Shown piece by piece: positions 54,145 to 64,000 of a DNA stretch of 64,000 nt. The translations under genes were made by a program, and so were the position numbers. The notes beneath the pieces are model-generated. The model did no database searches and was not told where the DNA came from. It saw nothing but the letters and a program-made list of their open reading frames with translations. Within the stretch, counting starts at the first letter, position 1. Every line of letters begins with the position of its first letter. The DNA lies in NCBI RefSeq assembly GCF_003056305.1, contig NZ_PYVX01000003.1, forward strand, positions 124,001-188,000. Reading direction: 5' to 3'. The stretch comes from Halomonas denitrificans. Lineage in GTDB: Bacteria; Pseudomonadota; Gammaproteobacteria; Pseudomonadales; Halomonadaceae.

Positions 54145-55265
54145 GCGGCCAGCAGTTCCGTCACGTGCCGCTCGAGGGTGAAGTCGCGCTCAACGCGTAA
54201 GCGCGCCGCCTCTCCCAGCCGCGCCCTCAGGGCCGCATCGTCGGCCAGCTCGGCCAGGGCCCGGCCCCAGGCCGCGGGGTCGTCGGGCGCGGCGAGCCGG
54301 CCCGTGGCGGGCTCGATCAGCTCGGGCAGGGCGCCGCTGTCGCTGCCGACCACCGCCTTGCCGGCCGCCATGGCCTCGATCACCGTCAACCCGAAGGCCT
54401 CGTTGCGCGACGGCACGCAGACGATGTCCATCGCCTCGAAGAGCCGCGGCAGGTCGCGGCGAAAGCCGACGAAGGCGATGCTCTCCTCCAGGCCGAGCGC
54501 GCGGACCCGCTCGCGCAGCTCGGCGACGAAGGCCTCGCTGCTACCCTCGGCGGCGGTGAGCCCGCCGACCAGCAGGCCCTGCCAGGCCAGGGCCGGCCGC
54601 TGCTCGGCCAGCCAGGCCAGCGCCTCGATCCACACCCGCTGCCCCTTGCCCGGGGTCAGGCGCCCGGCCAGGCCGATCGCCACCGCGCCCGGCGCCACGC
54701 CGAGCGCCTGGCGCAACTCCGCCCGTTCGTCCGGTGACAGCCGCGGCGCATAGGGCGCCGGGTCGATGCCCAGGTAGAGGCGCTGGATGCGCTCGGCGGG
54801 CAGGGGGAAGGCCGCCTGGTTGCGTCGACGGGTCGTCTCGCTGATGGAGAACACCCGGGTGACGCGGCCGTAGGCCCAGCGGTGGTAGGGGTCCTTCTTG
54901 GGGCGGGTGACGCCCATGTGGTCGGTGAAGAAGAGCCGCAGGGAGGGGCGCAGGCTCACCAGCAGGGCGCCCAGGCGAAGGTCGCTGGACTTGTGGCAGT
55001 GCAGCACGCCGATCCCGTGGCGCTTCAGGTAGCTCAGCAGCCGGCCGATCCCCAGCAGCGCTCGACCGCGCGAGGACACCGTCAGCGGCGTGATGCCGGC
55101 CTCGGCGAGGCTATCGGCCACCCGGGAGCCGGCCAGGGCCAGGCCGTGGGCCTCCCACCCCTGTCGCGCAAGCTCGGGTATAATGCGCGACGGATACATT
55201 TCCAGTCCGCCCCAGCCGTTCGAGAGGCAGATATGCAGGACCTTGCGGGACGACTTGCAGGACAA
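54126..55265 (-). CDS. GT4 glycosyltransferase, TTG start
   Basis: This 379-residue protein has the GT-B fold of family 4: HICLSNGWGGLEMYPSRIIP at the N-terminus, GLAGRLTPGKGQ near the middle and the C-terminal donor-binding NEAFGLTVIEAMAAGKAV with E..GLT..E. It resembles WaaG-like core transferases. The predicted start is TTG at 55265, preceded by AAGGAG with six bases between, better than an upstream GTG at 55316. It converges on kdkA and diverges from the second GT9 gene. Confidence 0.88.
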   Translation of the reverse strand: MSCKSSRKVLHICLSNGWGGLEMYPSRIIPELARQGWEAHGLALAGSRVADSLAEAGITPLTVSSRGRALLGIGRLLSYLKRHGIGVLHCHKSSDLRLGALLVSLRPSLRLFFTDHMGVTRPKKDPYHRWAYGRVTRVFSISETTRRRNQAAFPLPAERIQRLYLGIDPAPYAPRLSPDERAELRQALGVAPGAVAIGLAGRLTPGKGQRVWIEALAWLAEQRPALAWQGLLVGGLTAAEGSSEAFVAELRERVRALGLEESIAFVGFRRDLPRLFEAMDIVCVPSRNEAFGLTVIEAMAAGKAVVGSDSGALPELIEPATGRLAAPDDPAAWGRALAELADDAALRARLGEAARLRVERDFTLERHVTELLAAYAEAS

Positions 55266-55306
55266 GGCGCTCTCCTTACGTGCGGTTGCGGGGCTCGGGA
55301 GCCCGG

Positions 55307-56407
55307 ATGATGACACTTTCCCCTGCCAGGGACGGCGGCCGCCCTCGCCTGCTGGTCGTGCGCAATGACAAGCTCGGCGACTTCATGCTGGCCTGGCCGG
55401 CGCTGGCCTGCCTGAAGGCGGCCGAGCCGGCCCCCCACGTCAGCGTGCTGGTGCCGGCCTACACCGCGCCGCTCGCCCGCCAGTGCCCGTGGATCGACGA
55501 GGTGCTGCTCGACCCCGGCGACGACGCCGGCCGCGAGGCGCAGCGCGAGCTGCTCGGCACCCTGCGCGCGGGCCGCTTCGATGCGCTGCTGACCCTCTTC
55601 TCGACCCCGCGCATCGGCCGGCTGGGCTGGCGAGCCGGCATCCCGCTGCGCCTGGCCCCGGCCACCAAGTGGGCGCAGCTATTCTACAACCGCCGGGTCA
55701 CCCAGCGCAGGTCGCGTTCCGAGAAACCCGAGTACGTCTACAACCTGGAGCTGGCCGAGGCCCTGCTCGACGCCCTGGGCCTCGCCGTGCCGCCGCGCCC
55801 CGCGCCGCCCTGCTGGCCGCTGCCGGCCGGCACCCGCGAGGCCGAGCGGGGGCGCATCGTCGACGAGCTCGCCCTCGACCCCGCGACGCCCTGGGTCTTC
55901 CTGCATCCGGGCAGCGGCGGCTCGGCGGTCAACCTCACCCTCGAGCAGTACGCGCGTCTGGTGGCCGCCGTGGACGCGCGCCTCGACGCCGCCGACGCCG
56001 TGCGGCCACACTGGGTGCTGACCGCGGGCCCGGGCGAGGAGGCGGCGGCCGAGCGGCTTCGCGAGCGACTCGCCGAGGCGGCGATCACGGCCCACCGGCT
56101 GCCCGCCCGTCGCGGCATCGACGACTTCGCCCGGAGCCTTGCTGCCGCTGACCTGTTCATCGCCGGCTCCACCGGCCCGCTGCACATCGCCGGGGCCCTG
56201 GACCGACCGACGGCGGGCTTCTACCCGTCGCGCCGCTCGGCTACCCCGCTGCGCTGGCAGACCTGCAACGCCGAAGGTCATCGCCTGGCCTTCTGTCCCC
56301 CGGAGGGGGCGGGCGAGCGCGACATGTCGAGCATCGACCTCGACGCCGCGGCGACCCGCATCGCCGAGCGCCTGCTGCCCCTCCCGACCCGCGAGACGAG
56401 CCCATGA
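55307..56407 (+). CDS. GT9 heptosyltransferase-like glycosyltransferase (second copy)
   Basis: This 366-residue protein has LLVVRNDKLGDFMLAWPALACL at the N-terminus and GSTGPLHIAGALDRPTAGFYP near residue 285, the two nucleotide-sugar-binding ends of GT9. FLHPGSGGS lies in between. It differs from the first copy and waaF in sequence and so is a third GT9 enzyme of the cluster. ATG 55310 is an alternative start. Its stop overlaps the GT2 gene as ATGA. Its substrate, a third heptose or another sugar, is unknown. Confidence 0.88.
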   Translation: MMTLSPARDGGRPRLLVVRNDKLGDFMLAWPALACLKAAEPAPHVSVLVPAYTAPLARQCPWIDEVLLDPGDDAGREAQRELLGTLRAGRFDALLTLFSTPRIGRLGWRAGIPLRLAPATKWAQLFYNRRVTQRRSRSEKPEYVYNLELAEALLDALGLAVPPRPAPPCWPLPAGTREAERGRIVDELALDPATPWVFLHPGSGGSAVNLTLEQYARLVAAVDARLDAADAVRPHWVLTAGPGEEAAAERLRERLAEAAITAHRLPARRGIDDFARSLAAADLFIAGSTGPLHIAGALDRPTAGFYPSRRSATPLRWQTCNAEGHRLAFCPPEGAGERDMSSIDLDAAATRIAERLLPLPTRETSP

Positions 56408-57177
56408 CGCCGATCACCGGAATCATCATCACCCTCGACGAGGCAGAGAACATCGCCGACTGCATCGCCTCGCTGCGACCGGTCTGCGACGAGATCATCG
56501 TGGTCGACTCGGGCAGCCGGGACGACACCGTGGCCATTGCCGAGTCGCTGGGCGCCCGCGTCCTCCACCAGCCTTACCTCGGCGACGGCCCCCAGAAGGC
56601 CTTCGCCGTGCCCCAGGCGCGGCACGACTGGATCCTCGCCCTCGACGCCGACGAGCGCCTCGACGAGGACGCGGTCGCGGCGATCCACGCCCTGCCGTTG
56701 GACGACCCCCGCCAGGCGTACCGCTTCAACCGCCGCAACTTCGCCGGGCACCACTGGATCAAGGCGGCCGGCTTCTATCCCGATCCCGTCACGCGGCTCT
56801 ACAACCGCACCACCTCGGGCTACCTGCCGAAGAAGGCCCACTCCTCGGTGCAGGCGCCGAGCGTCGTGGATACCCACAGCCACATCCGGCACTTCACCTA
56901 CCGCGACCTGTCGCACTGGATCACCCGAATCGACCAGCTCTCGAGCCGCGACGCCTGGGCGATGAAGGAGCGCGGCAAGGGCCCCTCGCGCTGGCGCCCT
57001 ACCCTGCATGCCGCCAGCGCCATGCTGCGCAAGCTGATCCTCAAGGGGGGGCTCTTCCAGGGCGCGGACGGCATGACGGTGGCGATCACCACGGCGTTCC
57101 ATGCCTACATGAAGTACGCCAAGCTGAACGAGCTGCATGAGAACGAACGGGCCGCGGCGCCGACCGACCATGCTTAG
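56404..57177 (+). CDS. GT2 glycosyltransferase, WaaE/KdtX-like
   Basis: This 257-residue family 2 enzyme has ITGIIITLDEAENIADCIASL at the N-terminus, VDSGSRDDT and the metal-binding LALDADERLDEDAV near residue 78. The set resembles WaaE (KdtX), which adds beta-1,4-glucose to the first heptose in Klebsiella and relatives. A C-terminal helix follows. It overlaps the upstream GT9 gene as ATGA and the downstream phosphotransferase gene by eight bases or more, so three genes are translated together. Confidence 0.88.
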   Translation: MTPITGIIITLDEAENIADCIASLRPVCDEIIVVDSGSRDDTVAIAESLGARVLHQPYLGDGPQKAFAVPQARHDWILALDADERLDEDAVAAIHALPLDDPRQAYRFNRRNFAGHHWIKAAGFYPDPVTRLYNRTTSGYLPKKAHSSVQAPSVVDTHSHIRHFTYRDLSHWITRIDQLSSRDAWAMKERGKGPSRWRPTLHAASAMLRKLILKGGLFQGADGMTVAITTAFHAYMKYAKLNELHENERAAAPTDHA

Positions 57178-58801
57178 GGCGGCGCGCCGACTGCGTCATC
57201 CGCGCTGGTGGGCGCTGCTGGTGCTGGGCCTGTGGCTCGGCTATGCCCTGGCCATGCTGACCCGGCTGCCGACCTGGGCGCTGCCCGCGGTGACCGGCGC
57301 CTGGCTGCTCCTGGCGCGCTGGCGGCGCTGGGGCGCCCCCCGGGATCCCCGGCCGGCGACCCGGGTGTGGCCCTGGTCGCTCGTGCCCCTGACCCTGTGG
57401 GGCTTCTACGTCTACCTGGCCGCCAGCTTCGGCGAGGTCGATCTCGGGGCGGTGTTCTTCCACCTCCAGGCCGGCATGTCGGAGCACGGCGGCGCGGAGC
57501 GCATCGTTTCCGCCCTCCTCCACACCCTGGGCATGCTGCTGCTGCTCGCCGCCTTCACCTGGCTGGTGCGGGTCGATCGCCGCTGGCGCACGACGGAGCG
57601 CCTGCTGGCCGTGGTGCTGCTGGCCGCCAACCCCATGCTCTACGGTCTCGGCCAGCGCGGCGCCGCCATCGTCACCGACGACGGCGCCTGGCTCGATCGG
57701 CAGTACGTGGCGCCGGTGATCCTCGATGCGCCCCGCTCGCCGCCCAATCTGCTGCTGATCTACCTGGAGAGCCTGGAGCGCACCTACGCCGACTCGGCGC
57801 GCTTCGGCGATGCCTACGCGCCCCTGAAGGCGCTGGGCGAGCGAGCCCTGGTCGTCGAAGGCGTGCGCCAGCTCGACAACACCGGCTGGACCATGGCCGG
57901 CATGATCGCCAGCCAGTGCGGCACGCCGCTGATGCCGGCGGGCCTGCTCCACGACAGCCAGTTCGAGCCGCTCGGCCGGGTCGTGCCGGGCGTCGACTGC
58001 CTGGGCGACCTGCTCGCCGAGCGCGGCTATGCGCTCTCCTACCTGGGCGGGGCCAGCACCCGCTTCGCCGGCAAGGGGGTCTTCTACCGCGATCACGGCT
58101 TCGACCGGGTGATGGGGCGCGAGGAGCTCGAGCCGCGGCTGTCGGATCCCGACTACGTCAACAGCTGGGGCCTCTTTGATGACACCCTCTATGACCTCAC
58201 GATCGAGGAGATCCGCCGCCTGGAGCGCCGGGGCGGCCCCTGGGGGGTGGTCAACCTGAGCCTCGCCGGCCACGCCCCCCACGGCTACCCGGCCCGCGCC
58301 TGCCGCGAGCGGCAGGGCGAGTTCGACGGCACCGACATCCTCTATTCGGTGGAGTGCTCGGCCTGGCTGGCGCGCCGCCTGGTGGAGCGGCTCGAGGCGG
58401 ACGGTGTGCTGGACAACACCCTGGTGGTGATCGCCAGCGACCACCTGACCATGCGCGTTTCCGCCTGGGAGCAGCTGGTCGCCGGAGAGCGGGAGAACAC
58501 CCTGATGCTGCTGGGCGAGGGGGTCGAGGCGCGCCGGCTGAAGGTCGAGGCGTCGACCATGGACGTCCTGCCGACGGTGCTCGAGGCCATGGGCTTCGTC
58601 ATCGACTGGCACCGCGCGGGTCTCGGCGTCTCGCTGCTCTCCGACCAGCCAACGCTGGTCGAAGAGCACGGCCTCGAGACCCTGAACGCCCGCCTGCGGG
58701 AGGAGACCGCCCTCCAGGAGCGGCTGTGGGAGGGCCTGGCACCCACGCGGAGCGAAGCGGCGAACGCGCCCCCCGAGGCCGGCCCGGCGACGCCCCCCTA
58801 G
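57170..58801 (+). CDS. MdoB/LtaS-like membrane phosphotransferase or sulfatase
   Basis: This 543-residue protein has about four N-terminal membrane helices in residues 10-160. A periplasmic alkaline-phosphatase-superfamily domain follows. In that domain, LLLIYLESLERTYAD holds the first metal site, DNTGWTMAGMIASQCGTPL the catalytic Thr region, and VIASDHLTMR the second metal site. This is the OpgB/MdoB phosphoglycerol-transferase form. It may add phosphoglycerol or another phosphate group to LPS core or periplasmic glucans. ATG 57137 is an alternative start. The cytosolic gene neighbours suggest LPS. The stop overlaps waaF by four bases, convergently. Confidence 0.85.
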   Translation: MLRAARRLRHPRWWALLVLGLWLGYALAMLTRLPTWALPAVTGAWLLLARWRRWGAPRDPRPATRVWPWSLVPLTLWGFYVYLAASFGEVDLGAVFFHLQAGMSEHGGAERIVSALLHTLGMLLLLAAFTWLVRVDRRWRTTERLLAVVLLAANPMLYGLGQRGAAIVTDDGAWLDRQYVAPVILDAPRSPPNLLLIYLESLERTYADSARFGDAYAPLKALGERALVVEGVRQLDNTGWTMAGMIASQCGTPLMPAGLLHDSQFEPLGRVVPGVDCLGDLLAERGYALSYLGGASTRFAGKGVFYRDHGFDRVMGREELEPRLSDPDYVNSWGLFDDTLYDLTIEEIRRLERRGGPWGVVNLSLAGHAPHGYPARACRERQGEFDGTDILYSVECSAWLARRLVERLEADGVLDNTLVVIASDHLTMRVSAWEQLVAGERENTLMLLGEGVEARRLKVEASTMDVLPTVLEAMGFVIDWHRAGLGVSLLSDQPTLVEEHGLETLNARLREETALQERLWEGLAPTRSEAANAPPEAGPATPP

Positions 58802-59838
58802 AGGGGCGTCGCCAGCACCGCCTTGAGGACGCGCTCGGGGGTGAGGCGCTTCAGGCAGTCGGTATGGCCCAGCGGACAGGTCCGCTGGAAGCAGGGCGAG
58901 CAGTCCAGGGCCAGGTAGTGGATCTCGGCGTTGTCGGTCAGCGGCGGCGTGTAGGCCGGTGACGAGGAGCCGTAGAGAGCCTGGACCCGGGTCCCCACCG
59001 CCGCGGCCACGTGCATCAGCCCCGAGTCGTTGGTCACCACCTGCCGGCAGTCGCCCAGCAGGTCGACGGCATCCGCCAGCCGGGTCCGGCCGCAGAGGTT
59101 GTGGGTGTGGGGCAGGCCGTCGGCGATCGTCTCGCCGGCCTCGACATCCTTGGGGCCGCCCAGCACCCGCACCTCGAACCCCTCCACCACCAGGGCCCGG
59201 GCGAGCTCGCGGAAGTGCGCGAGGGGCCACTGCTTGGCGGGGCCGTACTCGGCGCCGGGCATCATGCCGATGGCCGGGCGCGACGACAGCCCCAGGGCGA
59301 GACGCTGCTCGACCAGGTTGTCGATGTCCAGGCGCAGGGAGGGCCGTGGCAGTACGAAGTCGCCGCCCTCGGCCTCCTCCCGGGGCAGGCCCAGCGCCAC
59401 GAAGCGCTTGACGGTCTGGTCCAGCGTCGCCTTGTCGAGGGGCCGGCGGTCGTTGAGCAGCCCGTAGCGCTGCTCGCCGGTGAAGCCGGTGCGCCGGGGG
59501 ATGCGCGCCAGGAAGGGCACCAGCGCCGCCTTCCAGGAGCGCGGCAGCACGATCGCCCGATCGAAGCGCCCTCTCAGGGAGGCGGCCAGCTGCCGGCGCG
59601 TCGCCAGGCCGAACTCGCCGTGACCCACCTCGAGGCCCGCGACCTCGTCGACCTCGTCCATGCGCTCGAGGATCGGTCTCGACCAGCCGGGCGCCACCAC
59701 GCCGATGCGACAGCCCGGGTGGCGCGCCTTGAGGGTCTTGAACAGGCTCTGGGCCATGACCATGTCGCCGACCCAGGAGGGACCCACCACCAGGATGCGC
59801 TCTCCCTCACCGCCGGGCGCCCCAGCGGCTTCACCCAT
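58798..59838 (-). CDS. waaF: ADP-heptose:LPS heptosyltransferase II
   Basis: This 346-residue GT9 enzyme adds the second heptose to the inner core. Segments are [38 protein letters not shown] and [22 protein letters not shown] near residue 265. The C-terminal half contains [17 protein letters not shown], a Cys-rich stretch typical of WaaF. It lies eight bases inside the hldD gene end, so the two overlap on the same strand. Confidence 0.95.
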   Translation of the reverse strand: MGEAAGAPGGEGERILVVGPSWVGDMVMAQSLFKTLKARHPGCRIGVVAPGWSRPILERMDEVDEVAGLEVGHGEFGLATRRQLAASLRGRFDRAIVLPRSWKAALVPFLARIPRRTGFTGEQRYGLLNDRRPLDKATLDQTVKRFVALGLPREEAEGGDFVLPRPSLRLDIDNLVEQRLALGLSSRPAIGMMPGAEYGPAKQWPLAHFRELARALVVEGFEVRVLGGPKDVEAGETIADGLPHTHNLCGRTRLADAVDLLGDCRQVVTNDSGLMHVAAAVGTRVQALYGSSSPAYTPPLTDNAEIHYLALDCSPCFQRTCPLGHTDCLKRLTPERVLKAVLATPL

Positions 59839-60787
59839 TCAGCCACTCCAGGTAGTCGCGCACGCCCTCGGCCACGGTGCGAAACTCGCGGTCGTAGCCC
59901 GCCTCGCGCAGCCGCGAGATGTCGGCCCGGGTGTAGCTCTGGTAGCGCCCCTTGAGCTCCTCGGGGAAGTCGATGTACTCGATCTGGCCCTTGCCGTAAT
60001 GCTCGATGACCGCCTCGCCGATCGCCTTGAAGGGTTCGGCACGGCCGGTGCCCAGGTTGAAGATGCCGGAGGCCTCGGGGTGATCGAGGAACCACAGGTT
60101 CACGTCCACCACGTCGCCGACGTAGACGAAGTCGCGGCTCTGCATGCCGGCCTCATAGCCGTCCCAGGCGCCGAACAGCTTGAGGTCATGGCCATCGCGG
60201 ATCTGGGTATGGTGATGGTAGGCGACGCTGGCCATCTTGCCCTTGTGCTGCTCGCGGGGGCCGTAGACATTGAAGTAGCGGAAGCCCACCACCTGGCTCT
60301 CGAAGTCGTCGTGGCGGGCCCGCACGTACTGGTCGAACAGCAGCTTGGAGTAGCCGTAGACGTTGAGCGGCTTCTCGTGCTCCGGGGCCTCGTAGAACAC
60401 CTCGCTGCCGCCGTAGGTGGCGGCCGATGAGGCGTAGAGGAAGGGGATGCCCTCGCGCTGGCAGAAGTGCAGCAGCACCTTGGAGTACTCGAAGTTGTTC
60501 TCGAGCATGAAGCGGCCGTCCCACTCGGTGGTGTCCGAGCAGGCGCCCTCGTGGAAGATCGCCTCGATGGGCGGGAGGTGCGACTCCTCGCCGTTCATCG
60601 CCGCCTTCACCCGGGCCAGGAAGTCGTCCTTGTCCAGGTAGTCGCCCAGCGTGCAGTCGGCCAGGTTGACGAACTTGGTACCGTCGCTGAGGTCGTCGAC
60701 CACCAGGACGTCGTCGCGGCCGCGGGCATTCAGTGCCTTGACCAGATTCGAGCCGATGAAGCCGGCTCCGCCTGTTACTACGATCAT
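59831..60787 (-). CDS. hldD: ADP-L-glycero-D-manno-heptose 6-epimerase
   Basis: This 318-residue SDR enzyme has the Rossmann motif [12 protein letters not shown] at the start and the catalytic YGYSK, with Tyr and Lys near residue 140. It epimerises ADP-D-glycero-heptose at C6 to make the LPS core donor. GAGGA precedes ATG 60787, and homology begins there. Full length. With hldE and waaF it completes ADP-heptose synthesis and use within one cluster. Confidence 0.96.
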   Translation of the reverse strand: MIVVTGGAGFIGSNLVKALNARGRDDVLVVDDLSDGTKFVNLADCTLGDYLDKDDFLARVKAAMNGEESHLPPIEAIFHEGACSDTTEWDGRFMLENNFEYSKVLLHFCQREGIPFLYASSAATYGGSEVFYEAPEHEKPLNVYGYSKLLFDQYVRARHDDFESQVVGFRYFNVYGPREQHKGKMASVAYHHHTQIRDGHDLKLFGAWDGYEAGMQSRDFVYVGDVVDVNLWFLDHPEASGIFNLGTGRAEPFKAIGEAVIEHYGKGQIEYIDFPEELKGRYQSYTRADISRLREAGYDREFRTVAEGVRDYLEWLNG

Positions 60788-60879
60788 GGGAATCCTCTTC
60801 TCCGGGCCTGCGCCTATAACCGATCTTCCAGTAATTGTATACTTGACGGCTCGTGAATTCATGGCCAACGGTGCTTCCA

Positions 60880-61841
<962 letters not shown>

Positions 61842-61842
<1 letters not shown>

Positions 61843-63908
61843 TGGCTGCCAACACCCTACTGGTCGAACTGGGCGTCGAGGAACTGCCGCCGGGCGCCAT
61901 CGATGCCCTCTCCGATGCCCTGGCCGAGGGCATCCGCCGCGGCCTTAGCGAGGCCGACATCGACGCCGGCGAGGTGCGGGCCTACGCGAGCCCGCGTCGC
62001 CTGGCCGTGCAGATCCAGGAGCTCGCCGACAAGCAGCCCGACCGCGAGGTCGAGCGCCGCGGCCCGGCGCTGGCCGCCGCCTTCAAGGAGGGCCAGCCGA
62101 CCAAGGCCGCCGAGGGCTTCGCCCGCTCCTGCGGGGTCAGCGTGGACCAGCTGATCCACCTGGAGACCGACAAGGGCACCTGGCTCGGGTACCGGGAGCA
62201 CCAGCCCGGCGAGGCCACCACCGCGCTGCTGCCGGCCATCGTCGAGAAGGCCATCGGTGCGCTGCCGGTGCCCAAGAACATGCGCTGGGGCGCCTCGCGG
62301 GTCGAGTTCTCCCGCCCCGTCCACTGGCTGGTGATGCTCTACGGCAGCCAGGTGGTCGAGGCCAGCGCCTTGGGCCTCGAGGCCGGCCGCACCACCCGCG
62401 GCCATCGCTTCCACGCCCCTGCGCCCATCGAGCTCGCCCATGCCGACGACTACCTCGCCGCCCTCGAGGGCGCCTGGGTGCTGGCCGATCGTGACAAGCG
62501 CCGCGAGCGGATCCGCGAGCAGGTGCTGGCCGAGGCCGAGGTCCAGGAGGCCACGGCGGTGATCGACGAGGAGCTGCTCGTCGAGGTCAGCGGCCTGGTG
62601 GAGTGGCCCGTGGCCCTGACCGGCAGCTTCGACGAGCGCTTCCTCGAGGTGCCGCCGGAGTGTCTGATCTCGTCGATGAAGGCCAACCAGAAGTACTTCC
62701 ACCTGCTGGACGAGGCGGGCCGGCTCAAGCCGCTGTTCATCACCGTCTCGAACATCGACAGCGCCGACCCCGACCAGGTGATCCAGGGCAACGAGCGGGT
62801 GATCCGTCCGCGCCTGGCCGATGCCGCCTTCTTCTACGACACCGACCGCAAGCAGACCCTGGCCGAGCGCGCCCCGGCGCTGGCCGGCGTGGTGTTCCAG
62901 AAGCAGCTCGGCAGCCTGGCCGACAAGGCCCACCGCAACGCCGCCGTGGCCGCCTTCATCGCCGGCCGCATCGAGGGCGACGTGCACGATGCCCGGCGCG
63001 CCGCCGAGCTCGCCAAGTGCGACCTGGTCACCGAGATGGTGCTCGAGTTCCCGGAGCTCCAGGGCACCATGGGTCGCTACTACGCGCTCAACGACGGCGA
63101 GCCCGACGAGGTCGCCCTGGCGCTGGAGGAGCAGTACCTGCCGCGCTTCGCCGGCGACGCCATCCCCCAGGGCCGCACCGGCCTGGCGCTGGCCCTGGCC
63201 GACCGCCTCGACACCCTGACCGGCATCTTCGGCATCGGCCAGCGCCCCAGCGGCACCAAGGACCCCTTCGCCCTGCGCCGTGCGGCCATCGGCGTGATCA
63301 ACATCCTGGTCAAGGGCGAGCTCAGCCTCGACCTGCGCGAGCTGCTCGAGCTGTCGGCCGCCCAGCACCAGGAGCTGCCCTACGCCGAGGGACTGGTCGA
63401 CGAAGTACTCACCTACATGCTCGACCGCTTCCGCGCCTGGGCCAGCGACGAGGGCATCGCCACCGAGGTCTACCTGGCCGTACGCGCCCGGCCGGTCACC
63501 GAGCCCCTCGACTTCGCCCGTCGCCTGCGCGCCGTGCAGGGCTTCGCGCGCCGCGAGGAAGCCGCCGCGCTGGCCGCCGCCAACAAGCGTGTCTCCAACA
63601 TCCTCGCCAAGCAGCAGCATGACGGCGACCTCAGTGTCGATGCCGACCGGCTGCAGGAAGCGGCCGAGAAGACGCTCTTCGAGGGGCTGGAGGCGTGCCG
63701 GGGCCAGGTGATGCCGCTGTTCGCCGAGGCCCGCTACAGCCAGGCCCTGGACACCCTGGCGACCCTTCGCGAGCCGGTGGACCGCTTCTTCGACCAGGTG
63801 ATGGTCATGGCCGAGGATCCCGCCGTGCGTCGCAACCGTCTGGCGCTGCTGGCCGGGCTGCAGGCGCTGTTCCTCGAGGTGGCCGACATCGCCCTGCTCC
63901 AGCAGTAG
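61842..63908 (+). CDS. glyS: Glycyl-tRNA synthetase beta subunit
   Basis: This 688-residue subunit begins LLVELGVEELPPGAI and binds tRNA. Family segments include KNMRWGASRVEFSRPVHWLVML, PECLISSMKANQKYFHL and FGIGQRPSGTKDPFALRRAA. Its start overlaps the glyQ stop by one base (TGATG). A C-terminal anticodon-binding helical domain follows. A terminator ends the unit at 63931. Confidence 0.97.
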
Positions 63909-63930
63909 GCAACCCCCTCAGGGACTCAAG

Positions 63931-63957
63931 GCCGGCGAGCGATCGCCGGCCTTTTTC
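63931..63957 (+). terminator. Intrinsic terminator after glyS
   Basis: GGCCGGCG and CGCCGGCC form a perfect 8-base stem around a 6-base loop, followed by five T residues. Confidence 0.92.
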
Positions 63958-64000
63958 ATGTCCGTCATTTATGGCCATCCTTCCCTGACGGAGATGGCAT

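Overview
The window looks like the chromosome of a high-GC gammaproteobacterium, most probably a Halomonadaceae member (Halomonas-like). This rests on protein similarity recognised by eye and on gene order, not on any database search. From about 7,110 to 64,000 nearly every gene is a recognisable housekeeping gene in a compact, GC-rich context.

Bases 1 to about 7,110 are different: visibly AT-richer, sparsely coding, and built of mobile-element parts. They are the right-hand part of a genomic island that interrupts comM (yifB), whose N-terminal third survives at 7,068-7,751 and breaks just before the Walker A motif. The left edge holds the C-terminus of a large serine recombinase, the likely integrase. 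Next come a small serine resolvase, a frameshifted Rha-like phage gene, an unknown 255-residue protein and an unexplained array of short hairpins. A restriction-modification block closes the island: an HTH protein and a C5-cytosine methyltransferase on the plus strand, converging on a Vsr nuclease and an Eco29kI-like GIY-YIG endonuclease on the minus strand. The HTH gene appears to have a leaderless promoter with a perfect palindrome over its -10 box.

The core region then runs as follows. 7.8-10.7 kb: ubiK and a nitrogen module (PII - amtB - PII) with a sigma-54 promoter and an NtrC-like site. 10.7-12.6 kb: fpr and a divergent FinR-like LysR regulator. 12.7-17.9 kb: host-attachment-like protein, VanZ-like, hemE, ribA, hemolysin III, GST. 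18-23.5 kb: djlA, dxs-ispA-xseB, serA. 23.6-29.3 kb: transporter, 8-oxoguanine deaminase-like amidohydrolase plus purine permease, enoyl-CoA hydratase, IclR regulator. 29.4-33.5 kb: pyrB facing ruvX-algH-tonB-gshB. 33.5-40.8 kb: a structured intergenic element, CvfB-like protein, rsmE, secB, YibN-like rhodanese, gpmI-envC-ctpA. 40.7-46.7 kb: ubiI-ubiH-pepP-ygfB divergent from zapA-6S RNA-ygfA, a classic gammaproteobacterial arrangement. 46.8-49.5 kb: a 31-residue membrane protein, ilvA, rpiA.

49.6-60.8 kb is a lipopolysaccharide inner-core cluster: waaA, hldE, two GT9 heptosyltransferase-like proteins, Kdo kinase, GT4 and GT2 glycosyltransferases, an MdoB-like membrane phosphotransferase, waaF and hldD. 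It makes ADP-heptose, adds Kdo and heptose to lipid A and decorates the core. The window ends with glyQ-glyS and a terminator. No tRNA, rRNA or CRISPR array was seen.
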